From positions 102,583-166,582 of the forward strand of contig NZ_JUQX01000026.1 in the NCBI RefSeq assembly GCF_001074565.1: 64,000 nucleotides of DNA. The letters run 5' to 3'. Below, piece after piece: positions 8,070 through 21,809 of the stretch. This DNA is from Streptococcus pseudopneumoniae. Its GTDB lineage: Bacteria > Bacillota > Bacilli > Lactobacillales > Streptococcaceae. Below the pieces are notes generated by a model. That model had not been told where the DNA came from and searched no databases. It was given only the letters and a program-made list of their open reading frames with translations. Both the position numbers and the translations under genes were made by a program. Position 1 is the first letter of the stretch. Each line of letters begins with the position of its first letter.

Positions 8070-8906
8070 TCCTTTAACAGCTCCCATAGTGATACCCTGA
8101 GTGAAGGATTTTTGGAAGACAAGGAAGACGGTTACGATTGGTACGGCTGCAAGAGCTGCACCCGCCATGATTAAACCATAGTTGGTTGCCATTTCGGCCT
8201 GCATGGTCGCAACCCCGAGTGAGATGGTCAAGTTTTGACGTGAAGTCAACATAACCAACTGCATGAAGTAGTCGTTCCAAGTATTGATGAAGGTAAAGAT
8301 TGCAAGGGCTGCAAATCCTGGCTTCACAATAGGGAAGGCTACGCTCCAGAAAGTACGAATTTCACCACAACCGTCGATTTTAGCTGATTCAAGCAATTCT
8401 GTTGGAATATTTTCACTGAACTGTTTCATGAGGAAGACCCCGAATGGCCATCCAATCAAAGGCAGGATAACTGCCCAAAGAGTATCGTGAATTCCCATGA
8501 AGTTGACGATACGTACCAATGGTACAAGGACAACTTGTTTTGGAAGAGCCATGGCAGCGATAAAGACTGCAAAGAGAATGCGCTGACCATAGAAACGTTT
8601 TTTAGCCAAGACATAACCTGCTAGAGAAGAGGTCGCACAAACCAAGAACATAGTTACCAATGAAATAAATACAGAGTTCCACATCCACTGCATGGCAGGG
8701 TTTTGCACCATGAGTTGTTGGAAGTTTTCCATTGTTGGAGCTTTAGGGAACCATTGTGGTGGAATCATAATGGTATCCGGTTGTGATTTGAAGGCCCCTG
8801 TCAAAATCCAGTAGAATGGAAAGATGAACAGCACGGTCAACAAGAGCAAGATAATCGTTGAAATAACAGTGAAAGCTGTTAAGGGTTTCTTTTGTGTAGA
8901 TTGCAT
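8067..8906 (-). CDS. satC: Sialic acid ABC transporter permease SatC
   Basis: 279-aa inner permease of a CUT1-type sugar ABC transporter with six predicted membrane helices. The EAA loop is seen as ELLESAKIDGCGEIRTFW (about residues 180-197), the coupling site for the shared ATPase, which is not encoded here. RBS AAAGGAGA before the ATG. It follows satB by 15 bp. The order satA-satB-satC matches the pneumococcal sialic acid importer (SP1683-1681). The stop codon is supplied by the inserted BOX element. Confidence 0.9.
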   Translation of the reverse strand: MQSTQKKPLTAFTVISTIILLLLTVLFIFPFYWILTGAFKSQPDTIMIPPQWFPKAPTMENFQQLMVQNPAMQWMWNSVFISLVTMFLVCATSSLAGYVLAKKRFYGQRILFAVFIAAMALPKQVVLVPLVRIVNFMGIHDTLWAVILPLIGWPFGVFLMKQFSENIPTELLESAKIDGCGEIRTFWSVAFPIVKPGFAALAIFTFINTWNDYFMQLVMLTSRQNLTISLGVATMQAEMATNYGLIMAGAALAAVPIVTVFLVFQKSFTQGITMGAVKG

Positions 8907-8921
8907 AGCTGTCTCCTTTCT

Positions 8922-9809
8922 TTAGTATTCTACGTCGTTTCCAAGTACTTTAAATTGAACAAAACTTACGATCGCAATCATAATTGCCAAGAAGACACCG
9001 ATAGTGTTTGCATAGCCGTATTCTGTCAATTGGAAGGCTTTTTCGTAAAGATAGTACATCAAGGTACTTGTTGAGTAGTTTGGACCACCAGATGTCAAGA
9101 GCTGAATCAAGGCAAAACATTGGAATGAGTTGATAGTCGTAATGATTGCGATGTAAAGTGTTGTTGGAAGAAGGCTAGGCCATTTGATCTTCCAGAAGAC
9201 TTGAAATTCAGTCGCACCATCAACACGCGCTGCTTCAACTAGTGAGTTATCAATATTTCCCATGGCAGCGATATAAAGGATAATCGGTTGCCCAACAGAT
9301 GTTGTCAAAAGGATAATCATAATCGCTAGCAATGCCCAGTTTTTATCTCCCAGCCAAGAAATGTTTTGGCTGATGATATGACTTGATTTAAGGACAAAGT
9401 TTAAAATCCCTGATAGTGGGTCATAGATCCATTTCCATACAACTGTTACGGCAACACTACCTGTTACAACCGGTAGGAAGAAGACGAAACGGTAGAAAGA
9501 ACGGGCAATGGCATTTTGATGATAGGTTTGAGATGCTACAAAGAGCGAGAAGAGAACTACAATCGGAACAGATCCAATAACCAGGATAACGGTATTGATC
9601 AAAGACTTGGTAAAGACAGGATCTTTAAACATACGAATGTAGTTGTCCAAGCCTACAAACTCAAATTTCGTCATGGAGTAGTTAAAGAAACTTGTAATGA
9701 ATCCCATAATCATAGGAGCCAAGACAAAGATCACAAAGAAGAATAATACTGGTGCTAGGAAAGCATAGGAAATCACTGTTTCCCGCATGCGAATTTTATT
9801 GACTTTCAC
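8922..9809 (-). CDS. satB: Sialic acid ABC transporter permease SatB
   Basis: About 295-aa permease with six predicted helices and an EAA loop (NSLVEAARVDGATEFQVFW). It pairs with SatC to form the membrane channel. There is no ATG near the N-terminus: GTG codons lie at 9809 and 9818. AGAGAGG directly abuts the GTG at 9818 but is 8 bp from the GTG at 9809, so 9809 (KVNKIRMRET) is preferred. It is separated from satA by 188 bp carrying a strong hairpin. Confidence 0.9.
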   Translation of the reverse strand: MKVNKIRMRETVISYAFLAPVLFFFVIFVLAPMIMGFITSFFNYSMTKFEFVGLDNYIRMFKDPVFTKSLINTVILVIGSVPIVVLFSLFVASQTYHQNAIARSFYRFVFFLPVVTGSVAVTVVWKWIYDPLSGILNFVLKSSHIISQNISWLGDKNWALLAIMIILLTTSVGQPIILYIAAMGNIDNSLVEAARVDGATEFQVFWKIKWPSLLPTTLYIAIITTINSFQCFALIQLLTSGGPNYSTSTLMYYLYEKAFQLTEYGYANTIGVFLAIMIAIVSFVQFKVLGNDVEY

Positions 9810-9948
9810 AGTCGGCACCTCTCTTTCAAATAGAATATTTTTTGATTTTCTTAAACTGTTTTAAAATCAAAATGAAATTTTTTAAGATTCGCTTATGTAA
9901 GAACTTCATTTTAATTTCGTGACAGTTCCTACCATTTCAAACAAAAGT

Positions 9949-9987
9949 CCCCCTTTTCTTACACCTTAGTGCACAGGGAAAAGGGGG
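9949..9987 (-). terminator. Intercistronic hairpin between satA and satB
   Basis: CCCCCTTTTC (9949-9958) pairs with GAAAAGGGGG (9978-9987). On the minus strand only a weak U-run follows (ACTTTTG). It lies just after the satA stop codon. Probably a partial terminator or RNA stabiliser that lets the binding protein be made in excess of the permeases (inference). Confidence 0.65.
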
Positions 9988-10006
9988 AATCAATCTGACT
10001 TAGTGC

Positions 10007-11419
<1,413 letters not shown>

Positions 11420-11449
11420 TCAACCACTCTCCTCTGTTTTGAGATTGTG

Positions 11450-12148
11450 TTATTTAAGACCGGCAACAAAGCGCTCCGTAATCTCTTTTGGTCTAGTAAT
11501 TGCTCCACCAACAACGATGCCTCGCACCCCATATTCAAGGATTTGTTTGGCTTGTTCTGGTGTATGAATTTTCCCTTCAGCGATGACATCCACTCCTGCT
11601 TCACAAAGTTTTTTGATTAGTTCAAAGTCTGGACCATCTACTTTTGGACTATAAGAAGTGTAACCTGATAGGGTTGTTCCCACAAAATCAATCCCTGCTT
11701 CGACTGCTGCTAGCCCTTCTTCAAAAGTGCTAGTATCAGCCATTAAGAGTTGATCTGGATACTTTTCTTTGACTTGTCGGATGAAGTCCTGAATTTCCAA
11801 ACCGTCGTAACGTTCACGTTTGGTACAATCCAGAGCAATAACCTCAATGTCTAGTTCAGCCAACTCATCAACTTCTTTCATAGTCGCTGTAATGAATGGC
11901 TCCTGTGGCGGATAGTCACGTTTGATGATCCCGATAATCGGTAGTTTCGTAACCTCCTTGATCTCCTTGATATCACGAACACTGTTTGCTCGGATACCGA
12001 CTGCTCCACCTTGCTCAGCCGCTTTGACTAGCAAGGGGATAACCCCTCCCGCTTCTGTATAAAGCGGTTCGTGAGGAAGTGCCTGGCAAGAGACAATGAT
12101 TCCATCTTTGATCTGTTCAATCAAGGCTTCTTTGCTGATCTGTGGCAT
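11450..12148 (-). CDS. nanE: N-acetylmannosamine-6-phosphate 2-epimerase
   Basis: 232-aa TIM-barrel enzyme that converts N-acetylmannosamine-6-P to N-acetylglucosamine-6-P, the step after the kinase. Family motifs [20 protein letters not shown] and [10 protein letters not shown] are present. The ORF is open upstream to 12193, but GGAGGAAAGAGG precedes the ATG at 12146-12148 ([12 protein letters not shown]), which fits the family length. It heads the nanE-satABC unit, with a TTGAAA-17-TATAAT promoter and a NanR-type palindrome. In pneumococci two nanE copies flank the nanB segment; here only one copy lies next to satA. Confidence 0.93.
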   Translation of the reverse strand: MPQISKEALIEQIKDGIIVSCQALPHEPLYTEAGGVIPLLVKAAEQGGAVGIRANSVRDIKEIKEVTKLPIIGIIKRDYPPQEPFITATMKEVDELAELDIEVIALDCTKRERYDGLEIQDFIRQVKEKYPDQLLMADTSTFEEGLAAVEAGIDFVGTTLSGYTSYSPKVDGPDFELIKKLCEAGVDVIAEGKIHTPEQAKQILEYGVRGIVVGGAITRPKEITERFVAGLK

Positions 12149-12181
12149 CCTCTTTCCTCCCTTTCTTTCTTCTATGGGCTT

Positions 12182-12210
12182 ATTATATATCATTTGTTAA
12201 GCGCTTTCAA
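12182..12210 (-). promoter_or_regulatory. Promoter of nanE-satABC with cre-like overlap
   Basis: On the minus strand: TTGAAA (12205-12210), 17-bp spacer, TATAAT (12182-12187). The -35 lies inside TTGAAAGCGCTTAACA, cre-like with deviations at the end. Same architecture as the lyase promoter. Confidence 0.82.
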
Positions 12211-12265
12211 TACTTTGTGGTGGAATAGATTTCAGTTTCAAAACTATTTTATAGAACAGACTATC

Positions 12266-12281
12266 CTGAAAGTAGTTTCAG
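12266..12281 (-). promoter_or_regulatory. Candidate NanR site upstream of nanE
   Basis: CTGAAAGTAGTTTCAG, the best palindrome of the set (CTGAAA-N4-TTTCAG), 56 bp from the -35 box. Confidence 0.72.
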
Positions 12282-12315
12282 ACATCTTAGAATTTCTTAT
12301 TAGTACAACTTGAGT

Positions 12316-12352
12316 CGAAAGAAAAAGATAGCAGGCTGAAAAACCTACTATC
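12316..12352 (-). terminator. Terminator of sialidase nanA
   Basis: On the minus strand GATAGTAGG pairs with CCTGCTATC (12327-12335/12344-12352) and TTTTTCTTTC follows, 40 bp after the nanA stop codon. Confidence 0.82.
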
Positions 12353-12393
12353 TCCTTCTACTTTTACAAAGCCAAATGCTTAAAATTATTCTC

Positions 12394-16152
<3,759 letters not shown>

Positions 16153-16197
16153 TCACCCAGCAGCCTTTTTCCTCCTTTCACAAGTGACTTTTCCTTT

Positions 16198-16226
16198 ATT
16201 ATACAATAAAGTCTTATATTTATATC
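16198..16226 (-). promoter_or_regulatory. Promoter of sialidase nanA
   Basis: TATAAT (16198-16203 on the minus strand) with, 17 bp away, GATATA (16221-16226), a poor -35. Weak -35 plus an upstream palindrome suggests dependence on an activator. Confidence 0.65.
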
Positions 16227-16281
16227 TGTGTTCCCACAGAATAGATTTTACTTTTAAGAATATTTTAATATTTTAAATTTT

Positions 16282-16297
16282 CTAAAAGTACTTTCAG
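16282..16297 (-). promoter_or_regulatory. Candidate NanR site upstream of sialidase nanA
   Basis: Plus-strand CTAAAAGTACTTTCAG, a variant of the palindrome (one half-site altered), again exactly 56 bp from the -35 position. Confidence 0.65.
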
Positions 16298-16308
16298 GTT
16301 TTGGACAT

Positions 16309-16333
16309 AAAAAAGAGAGCTCCAGGGCTCTCT
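16309..16333 (-). terminator. Terminator of the AXE1-type esterase gene
   Basis: GAGAGC-TCCAGG-GCTCTC stem (16315-16332), followed on the minus strand by TTTTTT (16309-16314), 7 bp after the stop codon. Confidence 0.88.
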
Positions 16334-16339
16334 CATACA

Positions 16340-17320
16340 TTATTTTGCGTACTTAAAAGGAATCTCACTACCACAGAGCCAGTTATAAACTTGGTCATTG
16401 ACAAAAACATTCATGGCTTCGTGGGCATACTCAGGCATGATGCGATATGCCTTATCACAGGTCAGACGGTTGTAAATTGCAAACTGGGTAATAGGATAAC
16501 AAACATCATCGTCCAAGCCCGTAATCATCTTGACCTCACCTTGAATGCGATGGGCAAGATTTTTCACATCGATATAGGCAAGAGTCGCCATAATTTCCTC
16601 CTCTGTTTCATGGAAGGGATCGTGGAACTTGAAATATCGGAAGAGTTCATCATAGGCTTCACTGGTATTGCCAATCTCAAGCACTCGTCTAAAGTCAGAC
16701 AAGAAGGGATAGATGGCAACTGTTTTCTGAATCCGAGGATTGAGCGCTGCTGCAACCAGGGCTAAAGCTCCTCCTTGTGAGGCACCATAACTAGAAAGTC
16801 GCTTCTCATCCACCTGAGGTAGACTAGCAATAATTTCAACCAACTGGTAAATATCCAGATAAACATCCTTATAAAAGAGATGCTCCCGACCTTCCACAGC
16901 ACCACGGATGATATGTCCCTTAACGGTATTTCCCAAAGGAGAGCGCAAACCATCTTGCGAATAACCTGATTGGCCTCGAACATCCATAGAAACAACACCG
17001 TAACCAGCCACAGTATAGGCCAGCATGTCGGCCCAGTCCCAGCCACGTCCCATATAACCATGAAAGTGGAAGATTACCGGAACTTTCTCCTCACTTTTTG
17101 GAAGGACGACACGTGCATAGACTCTTCCGTCATTGCTTCCTTCAAAGGTCAGCTCATAACACTTGACTTGAGGAATATGAAAATCCCTTTCCTCCAGCTG
17201 GTAGGCTGGAAGAGTGGAAACTTTTTTGACTTCCTCATCCCAGAAAGCGTCAAAGTCTTCTGGAATCTCATCCCGTCCTAGGTAGGTCTTGATTTCTTCT
17301 AGCAAAGCTGGATTTTTCAT
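16340..17320 (-). CDS. axe: AXE1-family acetyl esterase (acetylxylan esterase / cephalosporin-C deacetylase type)
   Basis: 326-aa cytosolic alpha/beta hydrolase of carbohydrate esterase family 7. Catalytic Ser181 in GASQGG, an Asp at about 271 in GLDDDVCYP and His300 in EYAHEAMN match the family triad positions. The ORF is open to 17428, but AAAAGGAG lies 7 bp before the ATG at 17318-17320 (MKNPALLEEI). Family enzymes remove O-acetyl groups from sugars. Its place beside nanA and a NanR-type site suggest deacetylation of O-acetylated sialic acids or their breakdown products (inference). It has its own terminator and a cre-like site in its upstream region. Confidence 0.88.
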   Translation of the reverse strand: MKNPALLEEIKTYLGRDEIPEDFDAFWDEEVKKVSTLPAYQLEERDFHIPQVKCYELTFEGSNDGRVYARVVLPKSEEKVPVIFHFHGYMGRGWDWADMLAYTVAGYGVVSMDVRGQSGYSQDGLRSPLGNTVKGHIIRGAVEGREHLFYKDVYLDIYQLVEIIASLPQVDEKRLSSYGASQGGALALVAAALNPRIQKTVAIYPFLSDFRRVLEIGNTSEAYDELFRYFKFHDPFHETEEEIMATLAYIDVKNLAHRIQGEVKMITGLDDDVCYPITQFAIYNRLTCDKAYRIMPEYAHEAMNVFVNDQVYNWLCGSEIPFKYAK

Positions 17321-17338
17321 AGCATGCTCCTTTTGATT

Positions 17339-17353
17339 TGTAATCGCTATCAT
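17339..17353 (-). promoter_or_regulatory. cre-like site at the esterase promoter
   Basis: On the minus strand ATGATAGCGATTACA matches WTGNAANCGNWNNCW with one mismatch and overlaps a possible -10 box TATGAT (17349-17354). Confidence 0.5.
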
Positions 17354-17437
17354 AACTCTAGCATATCTGGGAAAGCAATGCAAGAAAGAATGGTAAACAG
17401 AAAGTGATTTTAGATTCTCCTCCCTCAAACTGATCGT

Positions 17438-17453
17438 CTGAAAGTAGTTTTAA
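17438..17453 (-). promoter_or_regulatory. Candidate NanR site upstream of the esterase gene
   Basis: Plus-strand CTGAAAGTAGTTTTAA, with one half-site degenerate. No well-matched promoter lies at the 56-bp spacing seen for the other three sites, so function is less certain. Confidence 0.5.
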
Positions 17454-17478
17454 AATCTTAAACTTCTAATCTTCCGTT

Positions 17479-17961
17479 TTACATATGATCCTTCACAGCA
17501 ACTGCTACCATTCTGGCTTTGGCACGGACTTTAGTAGCCACTGTCATCTCCATAGCAATAATTGCTTTTCTTTCCCCTAATTCCTCCAGAGTAGAAGTAA
17601 CCACAATTTCATCTTCAATTGGACTAGGACTAAGGTAATCAATCTCCAAGCGAGCTGTAATAAAACGTCCTATCACAGTTGATTCCGTCAGTTCCAACCC
17701 TTTTTGATGATGGGCAAACCAAGCTGCTGAGGCCGTGCCATGGCAATCAAAAATAGTCGCTATCATTCCTCCAAAGACATTTGATGGAACTCCACCAGTA
17801 TAAGCATTTTCAAGCTTTATCCGACTAATACAACTCTTTCCATCTATACTTGGATAGGTTTTTAAATGTAAGCCTAAATCATTCTTGGGACCACATCCCC
17901 AACAATGCTGAAATCGTTCTCCATACCTATCTTGGATAGCAATCGTTCTTGTTTCAAACAT
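17479..17961 (-). CDS. PaaI/YigI-type hotdog-fold thioesterase
   Basis: 160-aa cytosolic acyl-CoA thioesterase-like protein. The 4HBT hotdog core shows YTGGVPSNVFGGMIATIFD (central helix region) and FITARLEIDYLSP. An N-terminal CWGCGPKN motif is conserved in this subgroup. AAGGAGG lies 10 bp before the ATG at 17959-17961 (MFETRTIAIQ); a GTG three codons upstream is too close to the RBS. Stand-alone gene upstream of the sialic acid locus. Substrate unknown. Confidence 0.75.
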   Translation of the reverse strand: MFETRTIAIQDRYGERFQHCWGCGPKNDLGLHLKTYPSIDGKSCISRIKLENAYTGGVPSNVFGGMIATIFDCHGTASAAWFAHHQKGLELTESTVIGRFITARLEIDYLSPSPIEDEIVVTSTLEELGERKAIIAMEMTVATKVRAKARMVAVAVKDHM

Positions 17962-18082
17962 TCTTTTCACTCCTCCTTACTCAGATGGGGCAATTATATC
18001 AAGCTTTAGTCAAAGAGTAAATAGGCTTGGAGACTAATATCTTTTTATTACTCGACTAAGTTTGATTTATAGTCGATTATTT

Positions 18083-18113
18083 TATAAAAATAAAAAGAGC
18101 GTTTCCGCTCTTT
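18083..18113 (-). terminator. Terminator downstream of recG and the 23-codon ORF
   Basis: AAAGAGCG-TTTC-CGCTCTTT (18094-18113). On the minus strand a U-rich run (TTTTTATTTTTATAAAA) follows. Confidence 0.87.
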
Positions 18114-18118
18114 GTGTA

Positions 18119-18190
18119 TCAATAGGTGCTAGCTCCTTTCTCTAGTTTGAAAGTCTGAAATTTCTTTTGGTAGGTTACTTTAATAGTCAT
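18119..18190 (-). CDS. Candidate 23-residue small protein
   Basis: Minus-strand ATG at 18188-18190 with GAGGA 7-8 bp upstream. The peptide begins MTIKVTYQKK and ends LEKGASTY, stopping at TGA (18119-18121). A strong terminator follows 6 bp later. It is 81 bp downstream of recG, and a TATACT box lies at 18222-18227, but no good -35 is present, so it may be the last gene of the recG unit. Basic, no signal peptide or membrane segment. I do not recognise the family. Between 17962 and 18271 nothing else is seen. Confidence 0.5.
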   Translation of the reverse strand: MTIKVTYQKKFQTFKLEKGASTY

Positions 18191-18271
18191 GTGAGAGTCC
18201 TCATTTCTTTTTGATAACTCTAGTATAAGACCCAAACCTAAAAGCTAGCTTATAGATTTCTTAGAAAAGGC

Positions 18272-20287
18272 TTAATCCAGATGTTCTCTCTTTTCTAGGT
18301 GGAGAGCAATCATCCGCCATTCTGGATCCTCTTTCCAATCTTTTATCGAACTAATGTAGCTGGCAACCTTTCTGGCTTCTTCTAAAATCGGAAAATCTTC
18401 GATGATATCAGCCACTTGAAACTCTGGTAGTCCTGATTGTCTGGTTCCAAAAATCTCACCAGAACCTCGCATTTTCAAATCTTCCTCCGCAAGGACAAAG
18501 CCGTTGGTGGTTTCTGTCATGATACGCATGCGGTCCTTCCCAGAATCCGTCTTGGGATTGGCAACGAGAACAGCATAGGACTGCTTGTCCCCCCGACCCA
18601 CACGACCTCTGAGCTGGTGAAGCTGGCTGAGACCGAACCGATCGGCATCCATGATAATCATGACGGTCGCATTAGGGACATTGACTCCAACCTCGATAAC
18701 AGTTGTCGAAACTAGAATATCTGTTTTTCTCTCTTTGAAATCCTGCATAATCTGGTCTTTTTCATCACTCTTCATCTTACCATGTAGAAGAGCCACTTCG
18801 GTCTTGCCTGCAAAATGAGCCGTCAACTCCTCTGATAAGGCAATGGCATTTTTCAGATCCAGAGCTTCTGATTCTTCAATCAAGGGAGAGATGACATAGG
18901 CTTGAGAACCTTTCTGAATTTCCCCCTCTAACCAAGTCAAGACCTGAGGCAGCTGCTCATGCTTGATCCAGCGAGTCACAATGGACTTCCGACCCGCAGG
19001 CATCTGGTCGATAATGGAAACATCCATATCTCCAAAGGCTGTGATAGCAAGCGTCCGTGGAATGGGAGTCGCCGTCATCATGAGAACGTCTGGATTGTCC
19101 CCTTTTTCCCGCAGAACACGCCTTTGCCCCACACCAAAACGGTGCTGCTCATCGATGATAATCAAACCAAGACGAGCATAATCCACCCCATCCTGAATCA
19201 GAGCATGGGTTCCGATAATCAAATCGGCCTCACCCTTGGCAATGGTCTCTAAAACTTCTCTTTTTTCTGCAGCTTTTAAGGAACCTGTCAAGAGAGCCAG
19301 TTTCAAGTCTGGAAAAAGATTCTGTAAACTCTCAAAGTGTTGCTCTGCGAGGATTTCTGTTGGTACCATTAGGGCCGCCTGGTAGCCAGCCGTCACCGCC
19401 GCAAACATGGCCAAGCCAGCGACTACCGTTTTCCCGCTCCCCACATCTCCTTGGAGGAGACGATTCATGTGGTGGTCGGACTTCATGTCGGCCAAAATTT
19501 CCTGTAAACTCTTTTCCTGAGCTGGGGTCAAGGCAAAAGGCAGATTTTCTTTAGCAGCTGTCACCTTTTCCTTAGACCAATTCAGAACCAGACCGCTTCC
19601 CTGAACTCTATTTTCAGACTTGAGCGTCTGCAACTGCATTTGGAAGTAAAAAAGTTCCTCAAACTTGATACGACGAAGGGCCTGCTTGTATTCTGCCAAA
19701 TCCTTAGGAAAATGCATAGCACGAACTGCCTGGCAACGGGACATGAGTTTGTATTTGTCCAGCAAAGACTGGGGAAGATTTTCCTCTATCAAGAGGTCCA
19801 GTCCCTGATCAAAAGCTGTCTTGATGACCTTGACCAGCCCTGCCTGACTGATTCCTTGAGCCAGACGATAGACAGGCTGGAGGTCATCTTCAATCTGAGC
19901 CAGAACCTTCATCCCAGTCAGACTGGCCTTGGTACGGTCCCATTTGCCAAAAACGGCAAGCGTTACTCCCAATTCTATCTTATCTGCTAGATAAGGCTGG
20001 TTAAAGAAGTTCACCGCAAAAACGACTTCTCCCTGCTTAAGGCTAAAACGCAAGCGATTACGCTTAAAACCATAATACTGGACACTGGCAGGAGTTACTA
20101 CCTGACCAGAAAGAACAGCCTTTTCACCATCTTCCAGCTCTAGGACCTGCTTGGTCTTGAAATCTTCATAACGGAAAGGAAAGTAGAGCAAGAGGTCTTG
20201 CAAGTTTTCAATTCCTAGTTTGGCATATTTCTCTGCCGACTTTGGTCCCACACCAGGCAAGACATGCAAGGGTTGATGTAGATTCAT
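18272..20287 (-). CDS. recG: ATP-dependent DNA helicase RecG
   Basis: 671-aa superfamily 2 helicase that reverses stalled forks and branch-migrates recombination intermediates. An N-terminal wedge (OB) domain, Walker A GDVGSGKT (280-287), DEQH box (about 384), TATPIPRT and the C-terminal RGRVGRG motif are all present. Full length. RBS AAAGGAGGGGG before the ATG at 20287. Follows alr by 21 bp and probably closes the secA-to-recG minus-strand cluster. Confidence 0.98.
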   Translation of the reverse strand: MNLHQPLHVLPGVGPKSAEKYAKLGIENLQDLLLYFPFRYEDFKTKQVLELEDGEKAVLSGQVVTPASVQYYGFKRNRLRFSLKQGEVVFAVNFFNQPYLADKIELGVTLAVFGKWDRTKASLTGMKVLAQIEDDLQPVYRLAQGISQAGLVKVIKTAFDQGLDLLIEENLPQSLLDKYKLMSRCQAVRAMHFPKDLAEYKQALRRIKFEELFYFQMQLQTLKSENRVQGSGLVLNWSKEKVTAAKENLPFALTPAQEKSLQEILADMKSDHHMNRLLQGDVGSGKTVVAGLAMFAAVTAGYQAALMVPTEILAEQHFESLQNLFPDLKLALLTGSLKAAEKREVLETIAKGEADLIIGTHALIQDGVDYARLGLIIIDEQHRFGVGQRRVLREKGDNPDVLMMTATPIPRTLAITAFGDMDVSIIDQMPAGRKSIVTRWIKHEQLPQVLTWLEGEIQKGSQAYVISPLIEESEALDLKNAIALSEELTAHFAGKTEVALLHGKMKSDEKDQIMQDFKERKTDILVSTTVIEVGVNVPNATVMIIMDADRFGLSQLHQLRGRVGRGDKQSYAVLVANPKTDSGKDRMRIMTETTNGFVLAEEDLKMRGSGEIFGTRQSGLPEFQVADIIEDFPILEEARKVASYISSIKDWKEDPEWRMIALHLEKREHLD

Positions 20288-20308
20288 GCTCCCCCTCCTT
20301 TCTTAGTT

Positions 20309-21412
20309 TTAATAATATTCTCGTGGAATGCGATCGCTGAGGAGACAAACCACCTCATAGTTAATGGTGCCACGGTAGGTTGCTACCTGTGTTGCCGTGA
20401 TTTCCTCATCACCATTCCTACCAATCAAGGTGACTTTTGTTCCTTGCGGGTAAACCTTAGGCAATCGAATGGTGATTTGGTCCATCGAAACCCTGCCGAC
20501 GATTGGGCAAGCTTGTCCGTCTACCAAGACGGAAAAATTTTGCATATCTCGTGTCCAACCATCCGCATAACCGATTGGCACAGTCGCGATGATTTGCTCA
20601 CTATCCGCCTGATAAGTTGCTCCATAGCCCATGCAAGCTCCAGATGGAACTGTTTTGACATGAACAAGGGCAGATTGCAAGGTCAAGGCTGGTGTCAGGT
20701 CGTAAGGCAGGTCCAAAACCTCTCCGCTGGGATTCAGGCCATACATGGCGTCTCCCATACGCACTGCATTGAAAATAGTCTCTGCATGCCAAAGAGTCGT
20801 GGCAGAATTGCTGGCATGGATCAGCTCTGGCACTTCCTTCATGCTTGACAGAATAGTCTTAAATCGTTCCAACTGGGTATTAAAGTAGGTATCTGATGCT
20901 TCATCTGCCGTCGCAAAGTGGGTAAAGATTCCCTCAACACGAGCACCCTCTTGCTTGAGCAAGTCTTGAGCCTCTTCAGCTTCACTAGCTTCTCGAAAAC
21001 CAATTCGTCCCATTCCTGAGTCAATCTTGAGGTGAACTGATAGGCCAGCTAGATCAGCACCAGTAGCTAAGAGTGCTTGAATCCACTCCAGTCCAGCTAC
21101 CGTCAAGGTGATGTCGTATTCTTTAGATAGGTCAATAGCTTCTATTTCAGAAACTCCTAAAATGAGGATTCGCTTGCTGAGTCCAGCCTGTCTCAGTTCG
21201 ATAGCTTCATCGATATTGGAAACGCAAAAGCCGTCGACATCGTCTTGGATAGCTGTCGCAACAGCTACTGCCCCATGCCCGTATGCATTGGCCTTAACCA
21301 CTGCCCACTTGAGCGTCCTTTCAGGGATATGAGCCTCCATCTGTTGGATATTTTTTCGAATGGCTCCCAGACGAATCAGAGCCTTGGTCGGTCTATGTGG
21401 ACTAGCTTTCAT
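20309..21412 (-). CDS. alr: Alanine racemase
   Basis: 367-aa PLP enzyme making D-alanine for peptidoglycan and teichoic acids. The PLP lysine is K40 in [10 protein letters not shown]; the second catalytic base lies in MGYGATY, where the Tyr comes from the other subunit. The start is taken at ATG 21410-21412 ([10 protein letters not shown]), because the family begins here. The frame is open upstream to 21433 inside acpS. It overlaps the acpS 3' end by 11 bp, consistent with translational coupling. Confidence 0.97.
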   Translation of the reverse strand: MKASPHRPTKALIRLGAIRKNIQQMEAHIPERTLKWAVVKANAYGHGAVAVATAIQDDVDGFCVSNIDEAIELRQAGLSKRILILGVSEIEAIDLSKEYDITLTVAGLEWIQALLATGADLAGLSVHLKIDSGMGRIGFREASEAEEAQDLLKQEGARVEGIFTHFATADEASDTYFNTQLERFKTILSSMKEVPELIHASNSATTLWHAETIFNAVRMGDAMYGLNPSGEVLDLPYDLTPALTLQSALVHVKTVPSGACMGYGATYQADSEQIIATVPIGYADGWTRDMQNFSVLVDGQACPIVGRVSMDQITIRLPKVYPQGTKVTLIGRNGDEEITATQVATYRGTINYEVVCLLSDRIPREYY

Positions 21413-21764
21413 GATTTTCCTCCAAAATGACACTGGCTGTCACAAACTGATCTGTATGGCTGATCGATAGCCAAATTTTTCCTGAAAATGGCGCCTGACT
21501 AAAATAGGGAGCCCCTTTTTCGTTGTTCAAGACTTCCAAATCCTGAAAGGTCAGTTTGCCAATACCCGTTCCCAGAGCCTTGGAAAAGGCTTCCTTAGCC
21601 GACCAACGACCAGCCAAATATTCGATTTGTCTGCGCCCTTTGAGACTGGTGAAGCGCTCCATTTCCTTAGTGGTCAGCACCCGCTTGGCAAATCCTGTAT
21701 GCCGTGTAACTGCGCGTTCTATCGAAGCCAATTCTTCGATGTCAATTCCATGTCCAACTATCAT
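21402..21764 (-). CDS. acpS: Holo-[acyl-carrier-protein] synthase
   Basis: 120-aa phosphopantetheinyl transferase that activates acyl carrier protein using coenzyme A. The Mg-binding Asp in GHGIDIEEL and the [14 protein letters not shown] motif with its Glu are present. The start at ATG 21762-21764 ([10 protein letters not shown]) gives the usual length; upstream ATGs in the same frame lie in the tail of the DAHP synthase spacing. Its 3' end overlaps alr, an arrangement conserved in streptococci. Confidence 0.97.
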   Translation of the reverse strand: MIVGHGIDIEELASIERAVTRHTGFAKRVLTTKEMERFTSLKGRRQIEYLAGRWSAKEAFSKALGTGIGKLTFQDLEVLNNEKGAPYFSQAPFSGKIWLSISHTDQFVTASVILEENHES

Positions 21765-21809
21765 TTTCATCAAAAGGAGTTGAGATTCCCCCAACTCCAT
21801 CCTTTTCAT

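Noticed and set aside
16301..16765. Plus-strand frame opposite the AXE1 esterase
   Set aside because: Shadow frame; it also starts inside the esterase terminator.
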